Source: CAZQDP01 sp964592375
Lineage (GTDB): Bacteria; Bacillota; Clostridia; RUG12999
Assembly (NCBI GenBank): GCA_964592375.1
Contig: CAZQDP010000007.1
Coordinates: forward strand, 1 to 46,345
Direction: 5' to 3'
Length of the DNA stretch: 46,345 nucleotides
In this document: piece by piece, positions 8,788 through 16,587 of the stretch
How positions within the stretch are numbered: the stretch's first letter is position 1
Layout of the letters: each line of letters opens with the position of its first letter
Made by a program: the position numbers and the translations under genes
Notes under the pieces: model-generated
What the model was told of the DNA's origin: nothing
The model's input: the letters and a program-made list of their open reading frames with translations, nothing else
The model's database searches: none

Positions 8788-8819
8788 CCATGCCGCCCTT
8801 ATGAGAATAAACGGCATGG
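8788..8819. other. Hairpin just after dpaB
   Basis: CCATGCCG (8788-8795) and CGGCATGG (8812-8819) are exact inverted repeats around a 16-nt loop. No T-run follows on either strand, so it more likely protects the 3' end of the dpaAB mRNA than ends transcription. Confidence 0.5.
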
Positions 8820-8829
8820 CCATGATTGA

Positions 8830-9420
8830 TTATGTTTTACTGCCAAGTACAAGCGGCTGAATTTGTTTGCCCTGCAATGCCATACTGAGCGTTTCGGGGA
8901 TTAGCTCCATATGGGCAACCATAGATGTTTGTTTGCTTTCCGGATCATCTTGCCCAAAGGGCACCATAAATATATTTTTTGAATTGAGTAGCAGGCCCAT
9001 ATTTTTCGCACTGGCTCCGAGTGCATCATTGGTGGAAATTGCAATGATGACGGGTCTTAAGTTGCGCAAATGCGCTTTTGCCGCCATTGCCACGGATGTA
9101 TCGGTAATTCCTGCTGCCAATTTTGAAATTGTATTGCCTGTGCAGGGCGCGATGATGAGCGCATCCAACAGTTTTTTCGGTCCTATGGGTTCTGCATCCT
9201 TGATGGAGGAGATCACAGGACGACCTGTGATATCTTCTAGCTCTGTTTTAAAATGCAGGGCTGTTCCAAATCTTGTATCGGTTGAAGCCGCTGTTTCACT
9301 CATAATGGGAATAACAGTGGCACCATTTTCTACAATCCGCTTCACTTGGGGGATGACTGCATTAAAGGTGCAAAATGAACCTGTTAGCGCAAAGCCTACC
9401 GTAAGGCCGTTTAAATACAT
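8830..9420 (-). CDS. dpaB: Dipicolinate synthase subunit B
   Basis: This 196-residue flavoprotein-like subunit works with DpaA to make dipicolinic acid from a lysine-pathway intermediate in the mother cell. The N-terminus GLTVGFALTGSFCTF and the segment APCTGNTISKLAAGITD match the flavoprotein fold of SpoVFB/DpaB; AAKAHLRN.RPVIIAISTNDALG is also typical. Its ATG comes 3 nt after the dpaA stop, behind GGGGGT, so both subunits are translated from one message. Length is normal for the family. Confidence 0.95.
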   Translation of the reverse strand: MYLNGLTVGFALTGSFCTFNAVIPQVKRIVENGATVIPIMSETAASTDTRFGTALHFKTELEDITGRPVISSIKDAEPIGPKKLLDALIIAPCTGNTISKLAAGITDTSVAMAAKAHLRNLRPVIIAISTNDALGASAKNMGLLLNSKNIFMVPFGQDDPESKQTSMVAHMELIPETLSMALQGKQIQPLVLGSKT

Positions 9421-9423
9421 AGG

Positions 9424-10296
9424 TTATACCCCCAACTCGCTTATTATGTTCAATATTGTTTCTTTGATAATTTCCCCTGCGGATACCGCCGCAACCTTGC
9501 CGGGCAACGACAGTGCCCAAATGACCCTACGCCCAAGCTCTTTGGCGCTTTCAAAATCCACACCGCCCGGCTTTGAAGCAAGGTCTATAATGAGGCAATC
9601 TTCCCTAAGCAGGGATAAACGTTCCTTGGTAAATACCTTTTCGGGAATGGTATTGAAAATGACATCATACTCACCCGCATCATGTTCAAAATCTTGTAAG
9701 GTAATCGCATGGTATCCATAGCTTTTGATCCATGCCAAATCCTCATATTTTCGTGCACTGCAGTCTACCTTGACACCAAGACCCCATAGCATTTTAGACA
9801 GCACTTTTCCAATGCGGCCAAAGCCTGCCACAAGAACACGACTACCATGCAATGTAATCGGGATTTCCTCCATGGCAATTTGAATGGCACCCTCTGCCGT
9901 GGGGATGGCATTGAGGACTGTAAGCTCCTCTCGCTCCAGATAATCTACTGTATATATGCCGTAATCACGGCACATCTTCCACATTTTTTCAGATATTTTC
10001 CCCCCGGTTAAAAATGCACCGGGTGATAAATTTTCTAAGACTTCTTGTATATATATTGGCTTTCCCGAAAAAGGTGCGTGCAGAGTAATATCATCACTCG
10101 AAGCTGGAAGTCCCAAGATCACGACTTTTGCGCCGCTAAGCGCATCCTTGAACATCGGTGAATTATGTAAGCCCTGCGAGGTGAGGTCATGCCCGTCAAA
10201 CCCTGCAAGTTTAACTTCAAATCCTGACTTTTTTAGGCCTTTTGCCACTTCCAACTGCCGCAAGTCTCCTCCGATTACCGCAAATACTGTGTTCAT
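9424..10296 (-). CDS. dpaA: Dipicolinate synthase subunit A
   Basis: The 290-residue protein carries an N-terminal FAVIGGDLRQ motif characteristic of DpaA/SpoVFA and a dinucleotide-binding GFGRIG motif near residue 158. DpaA and DpaB convert dihydrodipicolinate to dipicolinate, which is loaded with calcium into the spore core. I prefer the ATG at 10296 because AAGGTGG lies 7 nt before it; an in-frame ATG at 10302 is so close to that site that it is less likely. Expression is probably under SigK (see the promoter upstream). Confidence 0.94.
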   Translation of the reverse strand: MNTVFAVIGGDLRQLEVAKGLKKSGFEVKLAGFDGHDLTSQGLHNSPMFKDALSGAKVVILGLPASSDDITLHAPFSGKPIYIQEVLENLSPGAFLTGGKISEKMWKMCRDYGIYTVDYLEREELTVLNAIPTAEGAIQIAMEEIPITLHGSRVLVAGFGRIGKVLSKMLWGLGVKVDCSARKYEDLAWIKSYGYHAITLQDFEHDAGEYDVIFNTIPEKVFTKERLSLLREDCLIIDLASKPGGVDFESAKELGRRVIWALSLPGKVAAVSAGEIIKETILNIISELGV

Positions 10297-10351
10297 GTTC
10301 ATTCCACCTTCCCACTTAAAAATGACAGGGCAATGCTACCCCTGCCAGTAT

Positions 10352-10379
10352 TATATTATGCGAAGAGTCGCTAAATCGT
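10352..10379 (-). promoter_or_regulatory. Likely SigK-type promoter of dpaAB
   Basis: On the minus strand AC (10379-10378) is followed after 17 bases by CATAATATA (10360-10352), matching the SigK -10 consensus CATANNNTA. The predicted start is about 45 nt before the dpaA ATG. spoVF is a SigK gene in Bacillus subtilis; here it is inferred from sequence. Confidence 0.6.
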
Positions 10380-10477
10380 GCGAAGCGGGTGGGTAAAAAA
10401 AGGCAGAGGACAAAGCCCATATCAAAACACGCAAAAGTCGCGCAACAAAGAAGGGATAAAGGAATGAAATTTTATCG

Positions 10478-10506
10478 TTGACAAAATCAAAAAGAAGTTA
10501 TACAAT
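10478..10506 (+). promoter_or_regulatory. Promoter of the metal-efflux operon
   Basis: TTGACA (10478-10483), a 17-base spacer and TACAAT (10501-10506) form a near-consensus vegetative promoter about 50 nt before the regulator start. Confidence 0.85.
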
Positions 10507-10532
10507 ATGAATGAGTGCTCATATATTCATAT
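10505..10532 (+). promoter_or_regulatory. Operator of the ArsR/SmtB-family regulator
   Basis: ATATGAAT (10505-10512) and ATTCATAT (10525-10532) are perfect inverted repeats, with an inner TGAG/CTCA pair. The element begins on the last two bases of the -10 box and covers the start site, the usual place for SmtB/CadC repression. The TGAAT...ATTCA form resembles known 12-2-12 operators of this family. Confidence 0.7.
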
Positions 10533-10556
10533 ATCAAAAAGAATGGAGGATCTATG

Positions 10557-10925
10557 ATGGAAGAAAAACAACTTGACCAGGATATTTGCCGGTGTACTAC
10601 CGTGCACGAGGAAGTGATACAAACGGTAAAAGCACAAATGCCTGCTAAGGAGCAGCTGGATGGGCTTGCAGATACTTTTAAGGTATTTGGCGATTTGACG
10701 AGAATACGCATTTTATCTGCCCTTACAGATGCTGTGATGTGCGTATGTGATATTGCTGCGCTCCTTGAGATGAGCCAATCTGCCATCTCTCATCAGCTAA
10801 GGGTGCTAAGGCAAGCAAGGCTGGTAAAATATAAAAAGACCGGAAAGGTTGTTTATTATTCCTTGGATGATGAACATGTAAGGCAGATTATTGAATGCGG
10901 CTTGTTGCATATCAACGAAAAATAA
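10557..10925 (+). CDS. CadC/SmtB-type metal-responsive repressor (ArsR family)
   Basis: The 122-residue winged-helix protein should repress the operon until zinc, cadmium or lead binds. The recognition region is ALLEMSQSAISHQLRVLRQARLV. Two metal sites are visible: an alpha-3N-type site with Cys11, Cys13 and the pair Cys62/Cys64 in MCVCDIA, and an alpha-5-type site with Asp105, His107, His118 and Glu121, spaced exactly as in SmtB. Having both resembles ZiaR and CadC. GGAGGA ends 6 nt before the ATG at 10557; an adjacent ATG at 10554 is possible. The P-type ATPase follows after 12 nt. Confidence 0.92.
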   Translation: MEEKQLDQDICRCTTVHEEVIQTVKAQMPAKEQLDGLADTFKVFGDLTRIRILSALTDAVMCVCDIAALLEMSQSAISHQLRVLRQARLVKYKKTGKVVYYSLDDEHVRQIIECGLLHINEK

Positions 10926-10937
10926 GACTCCGGGGGG

Positions 10938-13022
10938 ATGAATATGAAAACAACATTGCAAACGGAAGGCTTGCATTGTGCAAGCTGTGCCGAAAAAATA
11001 GAAAAAGAGGTGCGCTGCATTGAAGGCGTACGTGCAGCAGGGCTGGACTTTGCAACCGGCATGTTGACCATTGATGCATGGGGAGATTTGAAAAGCATTA
11101 CAAAGGTGGCAACAGAAATAATCATAAAACACGAGCCGTCTGCAAGCGTGAGGCAAGTGGGCGAAAAGGCAGTGGCGGGAGCACCTTTTATGGCAGAGCT
11201 TGTTCGATTTTTCGCGGGAATTTCTTTATTGCTGCTGGCACTGTTTTATCCGCTATCCCCATGGGGCACGATGGGTCTTTACATTGCCGCCTATCTTATT
11301 ATCGGAGCGAAGGTACTGCTTCGTGCAGGTAGGAATATCGCGAAAGGACAAATCTTTGACGAGAATTTTCTCATGTGCATAGCGACTCTTGGGGCGTTTG
11401 CCATTCGGGAATATCCCGAAGCGGTTGCCGTTATGATTTTTTACGAGGTGGGTGAATTTTTACAAGGTTTGGTGGTTAATCGGTCCAGAAAATCCATCAG
11501 CGCACTGATGAACATTCGTCCGGATTATGCGAATATCAAAGCCCGCAATGATTTGCAAAGGGTATCGCCGGATGCTGTGCATGTGGGCGATGTGATTGTG
11601 ATCCTGCCGGGCGAAAAAATACCCTTGGACGCTACAATCATTGAAGGCACTTCCACACTTCATACCTCCGCCATTACGGGAGAATCCATGCCGAGGGATG
11701 TTTCAGTGGGCTCCCAGATTTTGTCCGGAACCATCAATCAAAGCGGCGTTTTGCATGCAATTGTTACCAAGGAATTTGACCAATCCACCGTATCCAAAAT
11801 TTTGGAGTTGGTGCAAAATGCAAGCAGTAAGAAAGCAAAAACACAGAATTTCATCACGAAATTTTCCAAGGTGTATACACCCGTCGTGGTGAGCGTAGCG
11901 ATTGCAATGGCAATCATTCCCCCTCTTGTCTTTGCAGGTGAAGCTTTTTCTACATGGGTTTATAGAGCGCTTGTATTTTTGGTGGTCTCCTGCCCTTGTG
12001 CATTGGTGATTTCCATTCCATTAGGCTTTTTTGGAGGTATTGGCGGTGCCGCGAAGCAGGGTATACTGATGAAGGGCGGTAATTATTTGGAAGCCTTGCA
12101 TGCAGTTCATACAGTTGTATTTGACAAAACAGGCACCCTCACAAAAGGTGCCTTTACGGTAACAAAAATCAATTGCCTGCCCCATATCACTCCGGAGCAA
12201 TTGCTCTATGCGGCGGCCTATGCCCAGAGCTATGCAAACCATCCCATTGCAACGTCCATTATTCGTGCATACGGCAAGGACATTGACAAAAGCAAAGTCA
12301 GTGAATACGAAGCCATAGCAGGCCAGGGCGTGAAGGCCCTCGTGGATGGGAAGCAGGTGCTTGCCGGCAATGCACGGCTGATGGGAGCGCTTTTGCCCCC
12401 CATTACAGCTGCGGGAATAGGGACCGTTGTGTATATTGCCATTGATGGCAGGTATGCAGGCAGTCTATTTATTTACGATGAAGTAAAAGAAGATGCGAAA
12501 AAAGCTTTGGCGCATCTCAAAGCACTTGGCGCGGTGCATATCGTCATGCTCACGGGGGACAGCACGGAGGCGGCACAAAGGGTCGCACAGGAACTGGATA
12601 TCCATGAGGTGCACGCTGCACTTTTACCTCATCAAAAAGTAGAGATGGTAGAAATGCTCAGCCAAAGAAAACCTAAGAATGCAACCCTCGTTTTCGTTGG
12701 CGATGGAATCAATGACGCACCCGTGCTCAGCCGGGCAGACGTAGGCATTGCCATGGGAGGCATTGGGTCGGATGCGGCCATTGAAGCGGCGGATATTGTG
12801 GTAATGGGCGACGAACTCTCTAAAATTCCCGCAGGAATACAAATTGCAAGAAAAACGCGAAAGATTGTGTGGCAAAATATTCTCTTCACCCTTACCGTGA
12901 AGGGGGCCGTCCTGATACTAGGTGCCATTGGCATCGCAACAATGTGGGAAGCGGTATTCGCTGATGTAGGCGTGGCACTGCTGGCAGTGCTGAACAGTAT
13001 GCGCATGATGAAGCGCAATTAA
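10938..13022 (+). CDS. cadA: Zinc/cadmium/lead-transporting P-type ATPase
   Basis: The protein of about 694 residues is a P1B heavy-metal pump that exports divalent soft metals across the membrane. A single N-terminal HMA domain has GLHCASC (Cys14, Cys17). The transport motif SCPCALV lies near residue 352, the phosphorylation motif DKTGT near 396, and the hinge GDGIND near 588. CPC with a lone CxxC domain and a CadC-type regulator points to Zn/Cd/Pb rather than copper. GGGGGG directly abuts the ATG at 10938, so the in-frame ATG at 10944 (6 nt spacing) may be the true start. It ends 17 nt from a convergent gene, with no obvious terminator between them. Confidence 0.94.
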   Translation: MNMKTTLQTEGLHCASCAEKIEKEVRCIEGVRAAGLDFATGMLTIDAWGDLKSITKVATEIIIKHEPSASVRQVGEKAVAGAPFMAELVRFFAGISLLLLALFYPLSPWGTMGLYIAAYLIIGAKVLLRAGRNIAKGQIFDENFLMCIATLGAFAIREYPEAVAVMIFYEVGEFLQGLVVNRSRKSISALMNIRPDYANIKARNDLQRVSPDAVHVGDVIVILPGEKIPLDATIIEGTSTLHTSAITGESMPRDVSVGSQILSGTINQSGVLHAIVTKEFDQSTVSKILELVQNASSKKAKTQNFITKFSKVYTPVVVSVAIAMAIIPPLVFAGEAFSTWVYRALVFLVVSCPCALVISIPLGFFGGIGGAAKQGILMKGGNYLEALHAVHTVVFDKTGTLTKGAFTVTKINCLPHITPEQLLYAAAYAQSYANHPIATSIIRAYGKDIDKSKVSEYEAIAGQGVKALVDGKQVLAGNARLMGALLPPITAAGIGTVVYIAIDGRYAGSLFIYDEVKEDAKKALAHLKALGAVHIVMLTGDSTEAAQRVAQELDIHEVHAALLPHQKVEMVEMLSQRKPKNATLVFVGDGINDAPVLSRADVGIAMGGIGSDAAIEAADIVVMGDELSKIPAGIQIARKTRKIVWQNILFTLTVKGAVLILGAIGIATMWEAVFADVGVALLAVLNSMRMMKRN

Positions 13023-13039
13023 GCTATTTTCTGATACGA

Positions 13040-14164
13040 TTAGTAAATGTAGCTGAGATACGAGGCGGATGACCAACCAATAATATTGTTATACTGAATT
13101 TGCATCCATTTTCCGTCTGAAGAATACCCGATGACCTTCGCATATTGATATTTTTTGAGCGTACCGACTATAGAGGATGTGACCGTAGGAGAAATGCGGA
13201 TATTCAGCATCTCTGTGTTTTTTATGCTTACATATATGCCGCTTGGAATATTTGCGAGATACAGACCCCATACCCAGCCAATTTGGCCGTTATAGGACAC
13301 CTGATACCATCCGGCAGAATAGCTTTTCACATAGAGAATGCCGCCGGAGGGTATGGTTGCTAAAATGCCGGCCTGCGAGGATGCGGAAGATCGAAGATTG
13401 AGGTTTCCGGTGGTTTTTGCGAATATTCCGGTTTGCACAGGCTGAGGCAGTGCAACTTCCTCCTGGATGTATTTATACCTGGCTGCAATATATCCGGAGT
13501 TGATGGTATTCATACTGATAAAGTACTTCTTTGCCCCCTGAATACCGCCATAAATGGTGCTGGCGGTGGATTCGTACGTAAAGGCTCCACTAAGGCCATT
13601 AAGCGTTCCCCATGAGTCAAAGATTACCACATGATCCCCAGGAAGATCCAAAATATCCATATGCTTGATATCGCTCAGGGAAATAGGTGTAAAGTACTGA
13701 TTGAGCAGACTGGTTGTGGATTGTTTGTAATCTTTAATTTGAAAGGTGGCTTGTACAAAGCCGGAACAATCCAGTCCCGCAGTACCGGGGATATACCCCA
13801 GTGCGCTGATGGAATTGGTATTGCCGGTATACGCGCCTTTTTTTACGGCGTCTGCAAAACCGCTCCAGGTCTGATTGTAAGAAGAAGTGTCTAACCCATC
13901 AAAACCGCCCCAGCAATAGGGAATACCTGTCTTCTGGCCGGATACGCTTCCGAGCTGGGTAGGTTTTGTTATGCTCTTTAAGTACGAAGATGCAATGGTG
14001 CTGTTTGCTGTGGCAGAATAGGACCAAGTCATATTGATCATCGCCAGTGCTCTTTGCTCTGCAGCACTTCTTGTAATGGCGGTTTGGGTTGCCGCCGTGG
14101 CGGGCAGGGGAAATGTACAGATAAACATGGATAAGACGGTGAATAGCATCAATAACCTTTTCAT
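13040..14164 (-). CDS. Secreted NlpC/P60-like peptidase with two SH3 domains
   Basis: The 374-residue protein has a signal peptide (1-24, ending ATA-A). The catalytic domain has YCWGGFD at 83-89 and LDCSGF at 131-136, so Cys133 is the likely nucleophile, with His178 in GDHVVIFDSW as partner. About 40 residues separate the WGG and DCSG motifs that are adjacent in common NlpC/P60 enzymes. Two bacterial SH3 domains follow (about 247-305 and 310-374) and should bind peptidoglycan. GGAGG ends 8 nt before the ATG at 14164; a longer in-frame start at 14293 would put the signal peptide inside and is rejected. Role: peptidoglycan stem-peptide hydrolysis, possibly in sporulation or germination (inferred). 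Confidence 0.85.
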   Translation of the reverse strand: MKRLLMLFTVLSMFICTFPLPATAATQTAITRSAAEQRALAMINMTWSYSATANSTIASSYLKSITKPTQLGSVSGQKTGIPYCWGGFDGLDTSSYNQTWSGFADAVKKGAYTGNTNSISALGYIPGTAGLDCSGFVQATFQIKDYKQSTTSLLNQYFTPISLSDIKHMDILDLPGDHVVIFDSWGTLNGLSGAFTYESTASTIYGGIQGAKKYFISMNTINSGYIAARYKYIQEEVALPQPVQTGIFAKTTGNLNLRSSASSQAGILATIPSGGILYVKSYSAGWYQVSYNGQIGWVWGLYLANIPSGIYVSIKNTEMLNIRISPTVTSSIVGTLKKYQYAKVIGYSSDGKWMQIQYNNIIGWSSASYLSYIY

Positions 14165-14219
14165 GATAGGTGCCTCCAAAGTAAGTATTCCCAAATGCAA
14201 AAGCATAGGAGTTAAACCC

Positions 14220-14248
14220 ATTATAAGCCGAAATATACACCTATTCAA
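14220..14248 (-). promoter_or_regulatory. Promoter of the NlpC/P60-SH3 gene
   Basis: On the minus strand TTGAAT (14248-14243), 17 bases, then TATAAT (14225-14220). The start would be about 50 nt before the ATG. Confidence 0.75.
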
Positions 14249-14378
14249 CAAGCATGTAATTCCACTATATATGCTTTTTCCCATAGGTGACAAGCTTTAT
14301 TAAAAAAGCTGCCTAAAAAGAGCAATTTCAAGGTAATTTATGATATATCCGGAATACTTTCCCACCCAAAAATATATC

Positions 14379-14407
14379 TTTACAAGCACCTTAATCGGTG
14401 ATAGAAT
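14379..14407 (+). promoter_or_regulatory. Promoter of the phosphopantetheinyl transferase gene
   Basis: TTTACA (14379-14384), 17 bases, then TAGAAT (14402-14407). It faces away from the NlpC promoter, so the intergenic region of about 310 bp serves both genes. Confidence 0.6.
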
Positions 14408-14474
14408 AAAAAAATGAATATATGATCGAAGGCTACTTATTGCCATATGAATGATAAAAGGAAGGTCTGCACAG

Positions 14475-15065
14475 TTGATATACCTTTTAAAAAACCATTC
14501 TCCCATGGAGGAACATATTTATCAGTACCTCTCCTGCCTGCCGTTTATGGATGAAAAATACCAAAAGAGGCAAAGCGGCGCGGGTGCACAATCGGTTGCC
14601 GCTCGCTCACTTTTGTGGTATGCACTGCAGAAAGAAAAGGTGCAGATGTGCAGGTTGTCGTACAGCCGGCATGGAAAACCATATTTAAAGCAGGCGCCGG
14701 AAGTGCATTTCAGTCTTAGTCATTGCAATGGCTATGCCGCGTGTATCGTGAGCAATAGTCCAGTGGGAATTGATATCGAAAAAATCCGTCCCGTATCGCC
14801 AAAGGCATATTCTCGGGTATGTACAAAAGAGGAATTGCAGCAAATCACATACAGCGCTAATCATCATGCCACTTTTATGAAGTTTTGGTGCCTGAAGGAA
14901 AGCTATGGAAAAGCCTGCGGACTGGGTCTTTCCTATGCGGCTTCTCATATTTCCTTTTCCATTCAGGATAATATGGTAAGGTCTACTGACCCTCGTTATT
15001 CTTTTTTTATAGAGGAGCCATGCGCAGGGTATATGCTGGCATGGTGCGAACGGGCGATGGTGTAA
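14475..15065 (+). CDS. Sfp-type 4'-phosphopantetheinyl transferase
   Basis: The 196-residue enzyme moves the phosphopantetheine arm from coenzyme A to a serine on carrier proteins. The family motifs are clear: FSLSHC (79-84), VGIDIEKIRP with Asp100 and Glu102 binding magnesium, and FWCLKESYGKACGLGL with Glu142 and Lys146. I chose the TTG at 14475 because AAGGAAGG lies 9 nt upstream and the product then begins MIYLL as in relatives; an ATG at 14451 has no binding site. No polyketide, peptide synthetase or acp gene is nearby, so its target carrier is unknown. Confidence 0.9.
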   Translation: MIYLLKNHSPMEEHIYQYLSCLPFMDEKYQKRQSGAGAQSVAARSLLWYALQKEKVQMCRLSYSRHGKPYLKQAPEVHFSLSHCNGYAACIVSNSPVGIDIEKIRPVSPKAYSRVCTKEELQQITYSANHHATFMKFWCLKESYGKACGLGLSYAASHISFSIQDNMVRSTDPRYSFFIEEPCAGYMLAWCERAMV

Positions 15066-15219
15066 TCATGCCCTGCGAAGCTACCTACCGCACACCCCTA
15101 CACTCTTTTATATTTTATATGCTTTATTTGTCGTTTTGGATGCGTTTTTCGTTTTTTTTCAATAAAGTTGGTCATTTTTACTTGCAATTGATATTTTTTT
15201 TCATTCTTCATAATTTTTA

Positions 15220-15248
15220 TTGACATTTTGACAAAAATGTTATATACT
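15220..15248 (+). promoter_or_regulatory. Promoter of sigH
   Basis: TTGACA (15220-15225), 17 bases and TATACT (15243-15248). A second TTGACA at 15228-15233 is too close to that -10 box to use it. The 5' leader is about 105 nt. Confidence 0.75.
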
Positions 15249-15357
15249 ATCACTAAATTATCGGTTTTTTTAGGCACATTGTGAGAAGGAGATACACTGC
15301 TTTTTTCATTCAAATACTGGTGCGTGATAAAAATCGATTTCCGAAAGGGAGATTATA

Positions 15358-16005
15358 ATGGCCGATTATGACAGGTCGGCCGGTACTTCTGAAATATCCT
15401 CTTTAAGTGATGAGGAGTTGGTGGAAAGAGCCCGGTCAGACAATGAAGTTGCGTTAGAGGAGCTCATAGGAAGATACAAAGGTAGTGTCCTGTCCAAAGC
15501 ACGCACGTATTTTTTGATTGGCGCCGACAGGGAGGATATTATTCAGGAAGGTATGATTGGTCTTATCAAAGCCATTAGGGATTATAAGAGTGATCGCTTG
15601 GTCGTTTTTAGAGCCTTTGCAGAAATATGCATTACTCGCCAAATCATTACCGCCATTAAAACTGCAACCCGTCAGAAGCATATCCCTTTAAATTCATATA
15701 TATCTCTAAGTCGTCCTCTGTATGATGACGAGAATAACAACCAAACCTTGCTTGAGCTAATCGAAAGCGATGCCAGCTTCAATCCCGAAGAACGTATGCT
15801 TGTAACCGAAAGCTATAAAGGCGTTGACCAGAAGATATACAAGCTCCTCAGTAAATTTGAGCGGCAAGTTTTAGAGTATTATTTGAGTGGCAGAACGTAT
15901 CTTGAAATATCGGATGCTACGAAGAAGTCCGCAAAATCTGTGGACAATGCACTGCAAAGAATTAAACGTAAGTTAGAAAAATATTACACACCACGTAGGA
16001 AGTAA
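15358..16005 (+). CDS. sigH: RNA polymerase sigma-H factor, early sporulation
   Basis: The 215-residue sigma-70 family protein directs transcription of early sporulation genes. Region 2 is seen in SDEELVERARSDNEVALEELI...DREDIIQEGMIGLIKAIRDY, with the tail FRAFAEICITRQIITAIK contacting the -10. Region 4 is LSKFERQVLEYYLSGRTYLEIS...KSVDNALQRIKRKL. Length and motifs match SigH/Spo0H closely. The start is an ATG behind AAAGGGAG. In many Clostridia sigH lies just before rpmG-secE-nusG; here it stands alone before tRNA-Gly. Confidence 0.94.
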   Translation: MADYDRSAGTSEISSLSDEELVERARSDNEVALEELIGRYKGSVLSKARTYFLIGADREDIIQEGMIGLIKAIRDYKSDRLVVFRAFAEICITRQIITAIKTATRQKHIPLNSYISLSRPLYDDENNNQTLLELIESDASFNPEERMLVTESYKGVDQKIYKLLSKFERQVLEYYLSGRTYLEISDATKKSAKSVDNALQRIKRKLEKYYTPRRK

Positions 16006-16010
16006 TAGAT

Positions 16011-16084
16011 GCGGGCATAGCTCAATGGTAGAGTTTCGGCTTCCCAAGCCGACGGTGCGGGTTCGATCCCCGTTGCCCGCTCCA
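16011..16084 (+). tRNA. tRNA-Gly (anticodon CCC)
   Basis: The acceptor GCGGGCA pairs with TGCCCGC, the D-arm is AGCTCAATGGTAGAGT, the stem TCGGC/GCCGA holds the loop TTCCCAA, the T-arm is GGGTTCGATCCC, and the CCA is encoded. It begins 5 nt after sigH and may be transcribed with it. Confidence 0.96.
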
Positions 16085-16114
16085 CTATTGTATCTTTGCA
16101 GATGCCAAATAGGT

Positions 16115-16144
16115 ATATTCGGCTCCTATAGAGAGCCTAAATAT
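16115..16144. other. Hairpin between tRNA-Gly and the decayed tRNA
   Basis: ATATT-C-GGCTC (16115-16125) pairs with GAGCC-TA-AATAT (16133-16144) around CTATAGA. There is no T-run, so it may be an RNA processing structure rather than a terminator. Confidence 0.35.
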
Positions 16145-16213
16145 GTATCCATGTAGCTTAATGGCAAGAGCACTGTGTTTCAGAGGTATCGGTTCAAGTC
16201 CGGTCGGGATCAA
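16145..16213 (+). pseudogene. Decayed tRNA gene
   Basis: The internal motifs of a tRNA are intact: TAGCTTAATGGC with pairing GCTT/AGAGC for the D-arm, and CGGTTCAAGTCCG for the T-arm. The anticodon arm is about 6 nt too short, leaving only CTG/CAG, and the acceptor stem (TATCCAT against CGGGATC) pairs in only four positions. No CCA is encoded. It follows tRNA-Gly and ends just before the zinc-ribbon gene. It is most likely a tRNA remnant. Confidence 0.5.
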
Positions 16214-16238
16214 TTATCAAAAAGTGAGGGGATATCCA

Positions 16239-16508
16239 ATGTACGAAGACAAAACTTTAGCCTGTAAGGATTGCGGAAGTGATTTCGTCTTTACAGCAGG
16301 AGAACAGGAATTCTATGCCGAAAAAGGGTTTCAGAACGAACCTACAAGATGCAAAGAATGCCGTGTAACTCGCAAGAACACCATCAGAGGCGAGCGTGAA
16401 ATGTTCACAATCACATGTGCTGATTGCGGCGCACCGGCTCAAGTACCGTTTAAGCCTAAGAATGACAAGCCTGTTTATTGTAGCGATTGCTTCTCGAAGC
16501 ATAAATAA
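16239..16508 (+). CDS. Small double zinc-ribbon protein
   Basis: The 89-residue protein has two CxxC pairs in each half. The first half is CKDCGSDFVFTAGEQEF...CKECR, the pattern of the probable zinc-ribbon domain (zf_Tbcl type) common in Firmicutes. The second is CADCGAPAQVPF...YCSDCF. No function is established for this family; nucleic-acid binding is a guess. The ATG at 16239 lies behind GAGGGG. A longer frame from 16143 would run through the decayed tRNA and is rejected. Confidence 0.85.
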   Translation: MYEDKTLACKDCGSDFVFTAGEQEFYAEKGFQNEPTRCKECRVTRKNTIRGEREMFTITCADCGAPAQVPFKPKNDKPVYCSDCFSKHK

Positions 16509-16539
16509 GCTTCATATAAATAGGTTGTACACAATAAAC

Positions 16540-16587
16540 GGGATATAAAAAAATGTGGACTTTTGTGTCCACATTTTTTTATATCCC
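16540..16587. terminator. Bidirectional terminator with a 21-bp perfect stem
   Basis: The arms 16540-16560 and 16567-16587 are exact inverted repeats around a 6-nt loop. They include seven A's in one arm and seven T's in the other, so the hairpin can end transcription from either side. It follows the zinc-ribbon gene by about 30 nt. Confidence 0.85.

Noticed and set aside
8867..9721. A 284-residue open frame opposite dpaA-dpaB
   Set aside because: It is the antisense shadow of two clearly recognisable genes and has no family motif of its own.
16143..16238. A longer N-terminus for the zinc-ribbon protein
   Set aside because: These codons cover the decayed tRNA and lie before a good ribosome binding site (GAGGGG); the family begins at the later ATG.
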